A stretch of DNA of 11,922 nt. Source: Candidatus Methanovirga meridionalis (GTDB lineage: Archaea > Methanobacteriota > Methanobacteria > Methanobacteriales > Methanobacteriaceae). A program made the translations under genes and the position numbers. Shown here piece after piece: positions 1 to 6,108 of this stretch. The stretch covers positions 1-11,922 of the forward strand of contig JAITPS010000120.1 of NCBI GenBank assembly GCA_031289325.1. Reading direction: 5' to 3'. The notes below the pieces were generated by a model. The model searched no databases. It was not told the origin of the DNA and saw nothing but the letters and a program-made list of their open reading frames with translations. The number at the start of each line of letters is the position of its first letter. The stretch's first letter is position 1.

Positions 1-118
1 AAATAATCTAATAAAAAATAAAATTAAATAATCTAATAAAAAATAAAATTAAATAATCTAATAAAAAATAAAATTAAATAATCTAATAAAAAATAAAATT
101 AAATAATCTAATAAAAAA
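1..118. repeat. 25-base tandem array (four perfect units plus a partial fifth)
   Basis: Units at 1-25, 26-50, 51-75 and 76-100 are identical, and a partial unit follows at 101-118. The unit contains AAATAATCTAATAAAAAATA. Its complement is the internal ATTAGATTATTTAATTTTA segment of the element at 1-158, so the array is an amplification of that element's own sequence. The array starts at the window edge and may be longer. Confidence 0.93.
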
Positions 119-158
119 AATCATTTCAAAATTTAAGAACTTTTTTATTATGACTATT
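1..158 (-). mobile_element. MITE-like intergenic element, copy 1 (continues beyond the window)
   Basis: Read on the minus strand, this starts at 158 with a terminal sequence (TAATAGTCATAATA, then AAAAAGTTCTTAA at 133-145) shared with five other intergenic sites in the window. It then runs through the conserved core (AAATTTTGAAATGAT, ATTAGATTATTTAATTT) into a tandem array that reaches the window edge. The right end is not visible. The outer edge overlaps the stop codon of the radical SAM gene. The sharing between copies is seen directly; the transposon interpretation is inferred from the inverted ends of copies 2, 5 and 6. Confidence 0.5.
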
Positions 159-1692
159 AATTTAAAACATTGGATTTAATCATTTTTTCATATTCTTTTT
201 TAAGAAAATTTTCTTTTATCTTGAATTCAATGTTTTTCCAAGGCAAATCATCACCTAAATCATAACCCATTGAATACCTTTTCCACTGATTTAAATTTAT
301 TCTATAATTTTCATTTAATTGTCTATCATTTACGGTTTCTTCGATTAATTTAGATACTTCCCTTCCTGTACATGATAAAACATATTGTATAAGACCCATT
401 TTAGGACTATCAAACTTTATTGAAATTCCTTTTAAATCCTTCTTCAAATAGTTCATTTTATTTTTAATATTTTTAATATCATATCCTACCCATTGAAAAG
501 GAGTGTGTGGTTTTGGAATTAAAGGATTAAGACTAAATGTAATTTTAGATGATTTATTAAATGACTTCATATTATTTATATCTTTAATGTATTTTGAAAG
601 TTCTTTTACATCCTCAATACTTTCATTTATAATGCCCAATAAAAAATAGAATTTTATATTAAAATTCATGTTTAATGCTGTTTTTATAAATTTTTCGATT
701 TTATAATCATCAATATTTTTATTAACTGATTTTCTTAGTGCATAAATAGATTCTGGAGCTATTGTAATTGTCTTAAGTCCACTAATTTTTAAGTTTTTTA
801 ATGTTTGGTAACTTGTAGATTCAATTCTAAGTGATGAAGTTGAGATTTGAAATCCCATATCCAAAAGTTTTGAAGTTAGTTCATCTATTTTATAGTAATC
901 TGAAACTGCTGCACCGATTAATGAAATCTTTTTTAAATTGGTATTTTCATTAGATTGCTTAGCTATTTTAATAAGTGTTTTTAATGGTGTATTTCTTAAA
1001 GGACGAGATGTATATCCAGTCATGCAAAATCTACACCCATTATTACATCCTCTTGAAACATTCAATAATATTGAATTTCCAAAAACAGGTATGAGCTTAG
1101 GATCATCAGTTTCTATTATAATGGGCTTAGTTACATGATAAGCATCGTCCATATTATTTACAATTACACATTTGCCATGTTTATTAGGAATATAAATTCC
1201 ATCAATATCTAAAAAAGAATCTAATTCTTTTTTTGGATTATTTAATTGTTGATATTTATTTAAAAATTTATTTAAAACCACTTCTGCTTCACCAATAATA
1301 AATAAATCAATGAAATCACTAAGTGGAATAGGATTAGAGCTTGCAGAAGGACCTCCAGCTATTATTAAAGGATAAGTATCATCTCTATCTTTTCTTCTTA
1401 TAGGAATCTCTGAGTTTTTTAATAATTCAACTAAATTAAAATAATCCTGTTCATAATGTAAAGTAAAACTGATAATATCAAAATCTTTTAATGGGCTATT
1501 TGATTCTATACTTCGGTTATTTGGATAAATAATTCTCTCACACCAACTATCTTCTCTTTCATTGACCATCCCATAGATTATTTGATACCCTAAAGAGGAC
1601 ATAGCTATTCTATAAATATTAGGATAAACTGATGCAAACCTAATATTTACTTTAAGAGGATTTTTTTTAACAATATTTCTTTCATGGAACAT
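157..1692 (-). CDS. B12-binding-like radical SAM protein (YgiQ/UPF0313-like)
   Basis: This is a 511-residue radical SAM enzyme. The canonical CX3CX2C motif for the 4Fe-4S/SAM cluster is C216, C220, C223 in SRGCNNGCRFC. Residues ~15-150 resemble the cobalamin-binding-like Rossmann domain found in front of many such proteins (VYPNIYRIAMSSLGYQI near the start; IIAGGPSASSNP at ~110-121; FIIGEAE at ~131-137). The GGP and GEAE motifs are typical of Fe-S oxidoreductases of the YgiQ/TIGR03960-like group. The C-terminal ~100 residues are charged and lack further cysteine clusters. The substrate is unknown. Start: the ATG at 1692 is preceded by AGGA (1701-1704) with 8-base spacing. The leader contains three 23-base repeats. 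The TAA stop lies at the outer edge of a repeat element, so the C-terminus may have been set by its insertion. Family is secure, function is not. Confidence 0.85.
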   Translation of the reverse strand: MFHERNIVKKNPLKVNIRFASVYPNIYRIAMSSLGYQIIYGMVNEREDSWCERIIYPNNRSIESNSPLKDFDIISFTLHYEQDYFNLVELLKNSEIPIRRKDRDDTYPLIIAGGPSASSNPIPLSDFIDLFIIGEAEVVLNKFLNKYQQLNNPKKELDSFLDIDGIYIPNKHGKCVIVNNMDDAYHVTKPIIIETDDPKLIPVFGNSILLNVSRGCNNGCRFCMTGYTSRPLRNTPLKTLIKIAKQSNENTNLKKISLIGAAVSDYYKIDELTSKLLDMGFQISTSSLRIESTSYQTLKNLKISGLKTITIAPESIYALRKSVNKNIDDYKIEKFIKTALNMNFNIKFYFLLGIINESIEDVKELSKYIKDINNMKSFNKSSKITFSLNPLIPKPHTPFQWVGYDIKNIKNKMNYLKKDLKGISIKFDSPKMGLIQYVLSCTGREVSKLIEETVNDRQLNENYRINLNQWKRYSMGYDLGDDLPWKNIEFKIKENFLKKEYEKMIKSNVLN

Positions 1693-1712
1693 GAATGGTT
1701 TCCTAATATGAT

Positions 1713-1781
1713 AAAGTTTGGGTTAATGATTCAATAAAATTTGGGTTAATGATTCAATAAAGTTTGGGTTAATGATTCAAT
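1713..1781. repeat. Three tandem 23-base repeats in the leader of the radical SAM gene
   Basis: Units 1713-1735, 1736-1758 and 1759-1781 share TTTGGGTTAATGATTCAAT and differ only by one G/A change in the middle unit. They end about 20 bases upstream of the start codon of the minus-strand radical SAM gene. A TATA-like stretch lies beyond them at about 1795-1808, so the repeats are probably inside the transcribed leader or the promoter. On the gene strand each unit carries ATTGAATCATTAACCC. The repeats are less A+T-rich than the other arrays here and look like protein-binding or RNA sites. Confidence 0.9.
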
Positions 1782-1968
1782 AAATTTAATTCAATAAATT
1801 TTATTATAATGTCAATTTATGATGTAATAGAAGATTTAAAAATTTTGATAAAATAATTGTTAGACAAATTAATTAACTCAAAAACTTTTGCTAAATTGTT
1901 TTTTTTAAATATTAATATGTATCTTTTAAATTTAATTTAGAGAAATAAAAATCAATTGATTAAAAATT
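1782..1968. other. Non-coding stretch between the leader repeats and element copy 2
   Basis: It holds a further partial TTCAATAAATTT duplication (1777-1800), a TATA-like stretch for the minus-strand radical SAM gene, and a 15-codon plus-strand reading frame (1809-1856) without a ribosome binding site. I see no convincing gene. A T-run (TTTTTTTT near 1901-1907) is present but follows no gene on its strand. Confidence 0.5.
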
Positions 1969-2460
1969 TATAGTGATTTTGATAAAGTTCTTAATAAATA
2001 ACTCTTTCTAAAATTAAATATTATTAAAAAATATTAATTTAAAATTATTTATATTAATCAATATTTATTTTTATTATTTAAAATTTATTTTTATTATTTA
2101 AAAGTTATTTTTATTATTTAAAAGTTATTTTTATTATTTAAAATTTATTTTTATTATTTAAAATTTATTTTTATTATTTAAAATTTATTCATATTATTTA
2201 AAATTTATTCATGTTATTTAAAAGTTATTTATATTATTTAAAATTTATTTATATTAATTAAAAGTTATTTATATTAATTAAAATTTATTTATATTAATTA
2301 AAAGTTATTTATATTATTTAAAATTTATTTATATTAATTAAAAGTTATTTATATTATTTAAAATTTAAAATTATAAATTTATAAAGTGATATTTAAAATT
2401 AAATAAATTAATAAAAAAATTTATAGTTCAAAATTTAAAAACTTTTCTATAATGACTTTA
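1969..2460 (-). mobile_element. MITE-like intergenic element, copy 2 (both ends present)
   Basis: On the minus strand it begins at 2460 with AAAGTCATTATAG followed by AAAAGTTTTTAA (to 2435). It continues through the shared core (TTTTGAACTATAAA, TTATTTAATTTTAAATATCAC). It ends at 1969-1994, where the plus strand reads TATAGTGATTTTGA then TAAAGTTCTTAA. The two ends are therefore imperfect inverted repeats over about 26 bases. The right-end segment TTTTGATAAAGTTCTTAATA and five more bases (1977-2001) are repeated exactly, inverted, at 10395-10419 in copy 6. Length is 492 bases, of which 320 are a tandem array. No protein is encoded. Confidence 0.6.
2041..2360. repeat. 20-base tandem array, about 16 units
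   Basis: The period is exactly 20 from 2041 to 2360, with units of the form AAAKTTATTYWTRTTAWTTA. Variants are clustered: TTTTTATTATT types come first (2061-2180), then TTCATATTATT (2181-2220), then TTTATATTAATT types (2241-2360). This suggests stepwise local duplication. The complement of the unit matches the TTTAAATAATATAAATAA segment present once in element copy 6 (about 10331-10352), so the array grew from inside the element. Confidence 0.95.
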
Positions 2461-2705
2461 AATAACTTTTTTAGAAATAAATTATTATTAAAAAACATTA
2501 ATTTAAAATCATTTATATTAATCAATATTTATTTATATTAATCAATATTTATTTTTATTATTTAAAATTTATTTATATTAATTAAAAATTATTTATATTA
2601 ATTGAAATTTAAAATTATAGATTTTTATAAAGTGATATTTAAAATTAAATAATATAGTAAAAAAATTTATAGTTCAAAATTTAAAAACTTTTCCATAAGA
2701 CTATA
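2461..2705 (-). mobile_element. MITE-like intergenic element, copy 3 (right end missing)
   Basis: The left end on the minus strand starts at 2705 (TATAGTCTTATGG, then AAAAGTTTTTAA to 2681) and is followed by the same core as copy 2, including AATATCACTTTATAAA. Internally there are only about four to six of the 20-base units (roughly 2501-2610). Its subterminal part (ATTATTAAAAAACATTAATTT at the plus-strand side, about 2484-2503) matches copy 2 around 2020-2041. The last ~26-30 bases of the right end are absent, and copy 2 begins directly at the junction 2460/2461. The two copies are head-to-tail. Confidence 0.55.
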
Positions 2706-3003
2706 ATTTAATTTTATAAAATTGATATATAAATAAAAAGCAAATAATTTTTAAAAAGCAAATTTTATAAAACACTATAATTTAATTTTATATTTTAATT
2801 GATTTAATTTTAATATAAACATTAGTATTTATTTAAATATAAAAAATTATAAAAAATTTTATTTAAATATAAAAAATAATTAAAATTATAGCTTAAATTT
2901 TATAATATGAACTTCTTATAAGATATTATTCTTAATTAATTCTACAAATATCACTTTAAGTTTTTTATGAATTGCAAGTTTCTTATGAATTGCATTTGTT
3001 CTA
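2706..3003. other. Non-coding stretch downstream of the GNAT gene
   Basis: It contains several short direct repeats. ACTATAATTTAATTTTATA occurs at 2700-2718 and again at 2774-2792. AAAAAGCAAAT occurs twice (about 2736-2765). ATTTAAATATAAAAAAT occurs twice (about 2831-2877). An 18-base unit with TTATGAATTGC occurs at 2958-2975 and 2976-2993, just beyond the GNAT stop. I see no gene and no clear hairpin terminator. Confidence 0.6.
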
Positions 3004-3603
3004 TTATATTTTTTTAATCATGTGAACGGTTTTAAGTTTATCTTCAGTATCTATATTAACACAATAATCTGATTTTTTCCAGAAATCTAAGGCTCCTTCA
3101 ACATTTTTGTGAGTGTGCAAATATATTTCATTGTAATTTTTTTCATCTATAAATTCTTCAGCTATTTTTACCAATTGAGTTCCAACACCAATTCTTCTGT
3201 AGTTTTTATGGACAAAAAGTCGCCAAATACTTGCAGTAGACTCTTTAGAATATAATCCCTTAAACATTTCATAAGTTTTATCGTATTCTCTAATACCTAT
3301 TGTTCCAATCATTTCATTTTTTTCATTTAATGCTATAAAAAAGTTATTTCTTTTAGGATATTTATAAAATTCTTTTAAATATTTAATATCTTGATGATAT
3401 TCTTCTATATATCCATAACCATATTCCTGTTTAATTTGAGTAAATAAAAAGTCTTGTATATTTTTGATATTGTATTCATTACTTTTTAAATCTTGTATTT
3501 CTATTGGTTTAGATGAAATATTTTTTTTTAAGCTATTATCTATTAAATTTTCAATTATTTTTCTACTTTCTTCTCTTTTTAAGTTTTGTATTTCCATCAA
3601 CAT
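3004..3603 (-). CDS. GNAT-family N-acetyltransferase
   Basis: This is a 199-residue acetyl-CoA-dependent acetyltransferase of the GNAT fold. Motif A, which binds the CoA pyrophosphate, is at ~129-145: LFVHKNYRRIGVGTQLV, with R136/R137 and the RxxGxG-like RRIGVG. The preceding strand NNFFIALNEKNEMIGTIGIRE (~86-106) is the usual core beta pair. The C-terminal NEIYLHTHKNVEGALDFWKKSDY (~158-180) is motif B, in which the helix aligns a bulky residue under the substrate. The first ~50 residues are a charged, coiled-coil-like extension not needed for the fold. The substrate (small molecule or protein N-terminus) cannot be told. The start at 3603 is weakly supported: no good Shine-Dalgarno is present, and an ATG two codons downstream (3597) is equally possible. 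The gene is divergent from the deaminase, with an inverted repeat in its upstream region. Confidence 0.8.
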   Translation of the reverse strand: MLMEIQNLKREESRKIIENLIDNSLKKNISSKPIEIQDLKSNEYNIKNIQDFLFTQIKQEYGYGYIEEYHQDIKYLKEFYKYPKRNNFFIALNEKNEMIGTIGIREYDKTYEMFKGLYSKESTASIWRLFVHKNYRRIGVGTQLVKIAEEFIDEKNYNEIYLHTHKNVEGALDFWKKSDYCVNIDTEDKLKTVHMIKKI

Positions 3604-3626
3604 ATATTATCACACAAAAAAAAGAT

Positions 3627-3673
3627 TAAAGTATTACTTTTTATTTGATTATCCATGATTTAGTAATACTTTA
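3627..3673. promoter_or_regulatory. 11-base perfect dyad upstream of the GNAT gene
   Basis: TAAAGTATTAC (3627-3637) and GTAATACTTTA (3663-3673) are perfect inverted repeats separated by 25 bases. Both arms are followed by TTATTTGATT-like sequence on the plus strand. The dyad lies 24-70 bases upstream of the GNAT start, where a promoter or leader would be. It could be a two-site operator or a leader hairpin. Confidence 0.5.
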
Positions 3674-3768
3674 TTTGATTTATTATTAACTAATATAAAA
3701 TATTATTGATGTAGCATATAAATACTTTTGTATTAAATTGTTTTAATAAACTAAAGAGAATTTTAATA

Positions 3769-3949
3769 AAAAAATAATTAAACTTAAAAAATAATTAAAC
3801 AAAAAATAATTAAACTTAAAAAATAATTAAACTTAAAAAATAATTAAGCTTAAAAAATAATTAAGCTTAAAAAATAATTAAACAAAAAATAATTAAACAA
3901 AAAATAATTAAACTTAAAAAATAATTAAACTTAAAAAATAATTAAACTT
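3769..3949. repeat. Mixed 17/15-base tandem array, 11 units
   Basis: Eleven consecutive units are of two lengths. The 17-base form is AAAAAATAATTAAACTT, and the 15-base form lacks the final TT. The order of lengths is 17,15,17,17,17,17,15,15,17,17,17. Two adjacent units (3835-3868) carry AAGCTT in place of AAACTT. The array lies between the divergent GNAT and deaminase genes. Unlike the other large arrays it is not flanked by the repeat-element ends. Confidence 0.93.
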
Positions 3950-4045
3950 AAAAAATTAATATCAAAAACAAACTTTTTAAATTGAGAAGTCATGATAATA
4001 ATTAAAAGTGTTTTCAAAAGGAATTAATTGAAGTTTTTATTTAAA

Positions 4046-4143
4046 AAAGTTTATATGATTGATTTTAAATATGGTTAAGTTATACTTTATTTACTATGAA
4101 AATCTTTTATTTATGGAACATAATAAAATTTGAGGAATTTTAA
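4046..4143 (+). promoter_or_regulatory. Putative promoter and ribosome binding site of the deaminase gene
   Basis: An A-rich stretch followed by TTTATATG (4050-4057) is a plausible BRE/TATA pair, and a second TATA-like TTATACTTTA lies at about 4079-4088. The Shine-Dalgarno sequence GAGG (4132-4135) is 8 bases before the ATG at 4144 and fixes that start. Confidence 0.45.
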
Positions 4144-4620
4144 ATGGATGATATTTATTTCATGAAAGAAGCTATTAAAGAAGCTAAAAAATCTTTAGAT
4201 GAGGATGGAATTCCTATTGGTGCGATTTTAGTTGAAAATGATGAGATCGTTGGTAGAGGTCATAATCGTTTAATTCAAAATAATTCAGTTATTTTGCATG
4301 GAGAATTGGATGCAATTGAAAATGCAGGAAGATTATCAGGAAAGGATTACAAAAATACTACACTTTACACTACACTCTCGCCTTGTCCAATGTGTTCAGG
4401 AGCTGTGATTTTATATAACATTCCACGAGTTGTAATTGGAGAAAATAAAACTTTGATAGGTGCAGAACAATTACTAAAAGATAATAATGTAGAAGTAGTT
4501 ATTTTAAATCAAAAAGAAGCTAAAAATCTTTTAAAAACATATATTGATAATAATTCTGAACTTTGGGAAAAAGAATTAGAAAAAGTAGGCTTTAAAACTA
4601 CAACAGATGATTCAGATTAA
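4144..4620 (+). CDS. Cytosine deaminase-like nucleoside/base deaminase (yeast Fcy1 type)
   Basis: This is a zinc-dependent deaminase of the CDA/CDD superfamily, 158 residues. The zinc ligands and catalytic glutamate are H52 and E54 in LHGELDAIENAGRL, and C81 and C84 in LSPCPMCSGA. The match to Saccharomyces Fcy1, recalled from memory, is unusually close and almost colinear. Shared stretches include GxGHN (N41 corresponds to Fcy1 N51), LHGE...ENxGRL, TTLYTTLSPCxMC, IPRxVxGEN and the final YID...W. This favours cytosine to uracil plus ammonia in pyrimidine salvage over adenosine or guanine deamination. Two positions that I recall as lining the Fcy1 active site differ: F114 is L104 here, and D155 is E144. 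The specificity is therefore not certain. The ribosome binding site GAGG at 4132-4135 supports the start. Most archaea with cytosine deaminase activity are assumed to use an unrelated amidohydrolase (CodA type). Confidence 0.85.
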   Translation: MDDIYFMKEAIKEAKKSLDEDGIPIGAILVENDEIVGRGHNRLIQNNSVILHGELDAIENAGRLSGKDYKNTTLYTTLSPCPMCSGAVILYNIPRVVIGENKTLIGAEQLLKDNNVEVVILNQKEAKNLLKTYIDNNSELWEKELEKVGFKTTTDDSD

Positions 4621-4623
4621 TAA

Positions 4624-4630
4624 TTTTTTT
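4624..4630 (+). terminator. T-tract after the deaminase gene
   Basis: Seven T residues begin 4 bases after the TAA stop. Archaeal RNA polymerase terminates at such T-tracts without needing a hairpin. The next gene is convergent, so termination here is expected. Confidence 0.5.
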
Positions 4631-4763
4631 AGCTTCTTTATTAACAATCAAATTTTAATCCTAAAATATGGGACAAACAATGAATCAAATAAGGAAGGAA
4701 ATATTATAAAAAATACTTTAAATGAAATAAAAGAATTATACTCTTATCAATTGTGTTTATGAT

Positions 4764-4771
4764 AAAAAAAA
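4764..4771 (-). terminator. T-tract after the DUF749-DUF2096 operon
   Basis: A run of eight A on the plus strand reads as T8 on the minus strand, about 40 bases past the DUF2096 stop at 4812. With the T-run at 4624-4630 it closes the convergent pair from both sides. Confidence 0.5.
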
Positions 4772-4811
4772 GTAAAAATATTAAAATTAAATTATGATCA
4801 ATAATAAATGA

Positions 4812-5336
4812 TTATTCATTAAAGAATGTTCCTAATTCTTTTAAACCTGATTTGACATTGGCCTCATCACCATAAATAGCTATTAATGTATCATTTTCAA
4901 ATTCTAAAATTAAATTTTCATATTCAGCTATTTCTTGAACTCTATCTTCAGCTATTGGGTTTTTAAGATGTATTTTAGCTATTGAAAATCCAGGTGGGGC
5001 ATTAGTTTGAAATTTTGATCCATGATCTGGCTTTGCATAAACTTCTTCACCTAAGTTAGCTCTCTTTAACTTATCAATCCATTGATTATAAAAATCATCT
5101 CCAAATCTTGAAGCCATTTCTAAAAGATTATCTTGAATTTCAGTAATCATAATGTTGGCACGATCATATTCTTTAATCATGTCTGGATGACTCGGATCTT
5201 TTAGATAAAAACTTACTGATGATTTAACAAGTCCTAAATCTCTATTTAAAGTTGAAGGGATAATCAATCCCTTCTTTTTAATCTCAGTGAGTAAATCAAC
5301 TAATATTAACCATGTTTGCTCAATAGGTAAATTCAT
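4812..5336 (-). CDS. DUF2096 family protein
   Basis: This 174-residue soluble protein is recognised as the methanogen-associated DUF2096 family; its function is unknown. It is mostly helical at the N-terminus (NLPIEQTWLILVDLLTEIKK, ~2-21), followed by a conserved-looking segment with SSVSFYLKDPSHPDM (~39-53) and an acidic helix. The second half (~112-174) looks alpha/beta (FSIAKIHLKNPIAEDRV; LILEFENDTLIAIYGDE). There are no cysteines, membrane segments or catalytic motifs that I can name. Its ATG at 5336 overlaps the TGA of the upstream DUF749 gene by four bases (ATGA), so the two are translationally coupled and probably act in the same process. The start is therefore well fixed. Confidence 0.75.
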   Translation of the reverse strand: MNLPIEQTWLILVDLLTEIKKKGLIIPSTLNRDLGLVKSSVSFYLKDPSHPDMIKEYDRANIMITEIQDNLLEMASRFGDDFYNQWIDKLKRANLGEEVYAKPDHGSKFQTNAPPGFSIAKIHLKNPIAEDRVQEIAEYENLILEFENDTLIAIYGDEANVKSGLKELGTFFNE

Positions 5337-5599
5337 AAATGTCCTTCCAAGATTTTTAATGTTGTATGGTTAATTTTAGCATCGGCTTCTTTTAACTCTT
5401 CTTTAATTTCATCCCCATTTTTATAGGAATCTAAAAATAGCACATGGTGACTATCTGTTCCACTTATATTTAAAATAGCTATTTCATCTTCGTCTTTAAC
5501 TTCTCTTTTTTCGATAGTTGCTTTAAATTGTACATACGGTCCATATTCAGACGGTAAATCCTTAAATCTAAATATTCCTTCTAAAGTTGCTATAAACAT
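5333..5599 (-). CDS. DUF749 family protein
   Basis: This 88-residue protein matches the small DUF749 family of methanogenic archaea; no function is established. The sequence alternates predicted strands and turns (MFIATLEGIFRF, VQFKATIEKREV, IAILNISGTDSHHVLFLD), followed by an acidic helix (GDEIKEELKEADAK). This suggests a compact beta-rich fold. A histidine pair (SHHV, ~50-53) is the only polar cluster worth noting. GGTGA stands 5 bases before the ATG at 5599 and supports the start. It is the first gene of a two-gene operon with DUF2096. A TATA-like sequence (TTTATATATTATAA on the minus strand, 5681-5694) lies about 85 bases upstream. Confidence 0.75.
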   Translation of the reverse strand: MFIATLEGIFRFKDLPSEYGPYVQFKATIEKREVKDEDEIAILNISGTDSHHVLFLDSYKNGDEIKEELKEADAKINHTTLKILEGHL

Positions 5600-5680
5600 A
5601 AAATCACCAACATTATATCATTTCTAAATAGTTAATTGATTTTTAGATTTATTTTATATTTGTATTTTTTATATTTTGTT

Positions 5681-5694
5681 TTATAATATATAAA
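5681..5694 (-). promoter_or_regulatory. TATA-like element of the DUF749-DUF2096 operon
   Basis: On the minus strand TTTATATATTATAA is the best TATA match upstream of DUF749. It would place transcription start near 5655-5660, giving a leader of about 55-60 bases. The surroundings are A+T-rich, so the call is tentative. Confidence 0.35.
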
Positions 5695-5741
5695 CATTTA
5701 TAAACATTTTGAACTTTTCAAACTTTTCAACAATGCTGTCA

Positions 5742-5823
5742 ACTTAAAATTTTTGATTAATGTTTCAAATTTTTGATTAATATTTCTACTAAAATCTTGT
5801 TTATAACTAAAATCTTGTTTATA
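5742..5823. repeat. Two adjacent tandem duplications
   Basis: AAATTTTTGATTAAT recurs with a 20-base period (5747-5761 and 5767-5781). ACTAAAATCTTGTTTATA occurs twice in direct contact (5788-5805 and 5806-5823, identical). Both lie upstream of the DUF749 promoter on the minus strand and in no gene. Confidence 0.85.
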
Positions 5824-5844
5824 AAAGCCCCATTTTTAATTTTA

Positions 5845-5880
5845 CATCAACCTTAAAAAAATAATTTTCTTAAGTTGATG
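5845..5880. other. Intergenic hairpin
   Basis: CATCAACCTTAA (5845-5856) can pair with TTAAGTTGATG (5870-5880) over 11 pairs with one bulged C and a 13-base loop. It is about 230 bases downstream of pdxT and 245 upstream of DUF749, so it is not an obvious terminator of either. A small RNA or processing site is possible; nothing further supports it. Confidence 0.35.
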
Positions 5881-5976
5881 GAATTGAACTTTTCAAATAA
5901 TGCTTTTAATTTTTATTAAAATCAATTTTTTAAAATTAAGATTATTATTTTTAAAAAATAAACAAAATAAACTATT

Positions 5977-6060
5977 TATATTCCTTATGGAAAAGTTCTT
6001 AAATTTTAAAATGATAATTTTTTTTACTAAGTTATTTAATTTTAAATATCTTGAATCATA
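5977..6060 (+). mobile_element. MITE-like intergenic element, copy 4 (left end only)
   Basis: TATATTCCTTATGG followed by AAAAGTTCTTAA (5977-6002) matches the consensus end at 24 of 26 positions. The shared core follows (AAATTTTAAAATGATAATTT; TTATTTAATTTTAAATATC to about 6050). The similarity fades before the pdxT stop at 6109 and no right end is visible, so this is a truncated copy. It is antisense to the flanking genes. Confidence 0.5.
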
Positions 6061-6108
6061 ATTTATATTAATAAATCAACGGAAGTTAAAACTAAATTAA
6101 CAAATAAT

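Noticed and set aside
938..1138. Plus-strand reading frame of 66 codons
   Set aside because: It is antisense inside the radical SAM gene, which has clear family motifs, and it shows no ribosome binding site or protein-like features of its own.
1809..1856. Small plus-strand frame MSIYDVIEDLKILIK
   Set aside because: It looks mildly protein-like and the frame continues after the stop, but it has no ribosome binding site and is within chance for this composition.
2041..2360. CRISPR-like regularity of the 20-base and 30-base arrays
   Set aside because: The units are in direct contact without unique spacers, are almost purely A/T, and no cas gene is present; they are minisatellites.
3464..3658. 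Plus-strand frame opposite the GNAT start
   Set aside because: It is a hydrophobic, low-complexity translation of A+T-rich DNA; the GNAT motif on the other strand accounts for the region.
3950..4010. A seventh element end next to the 15/17-base array
   Set aside because: AACTTTTTAAATTGAGAAG is only loosely similar to the element end, and the conserved core does not follow it.
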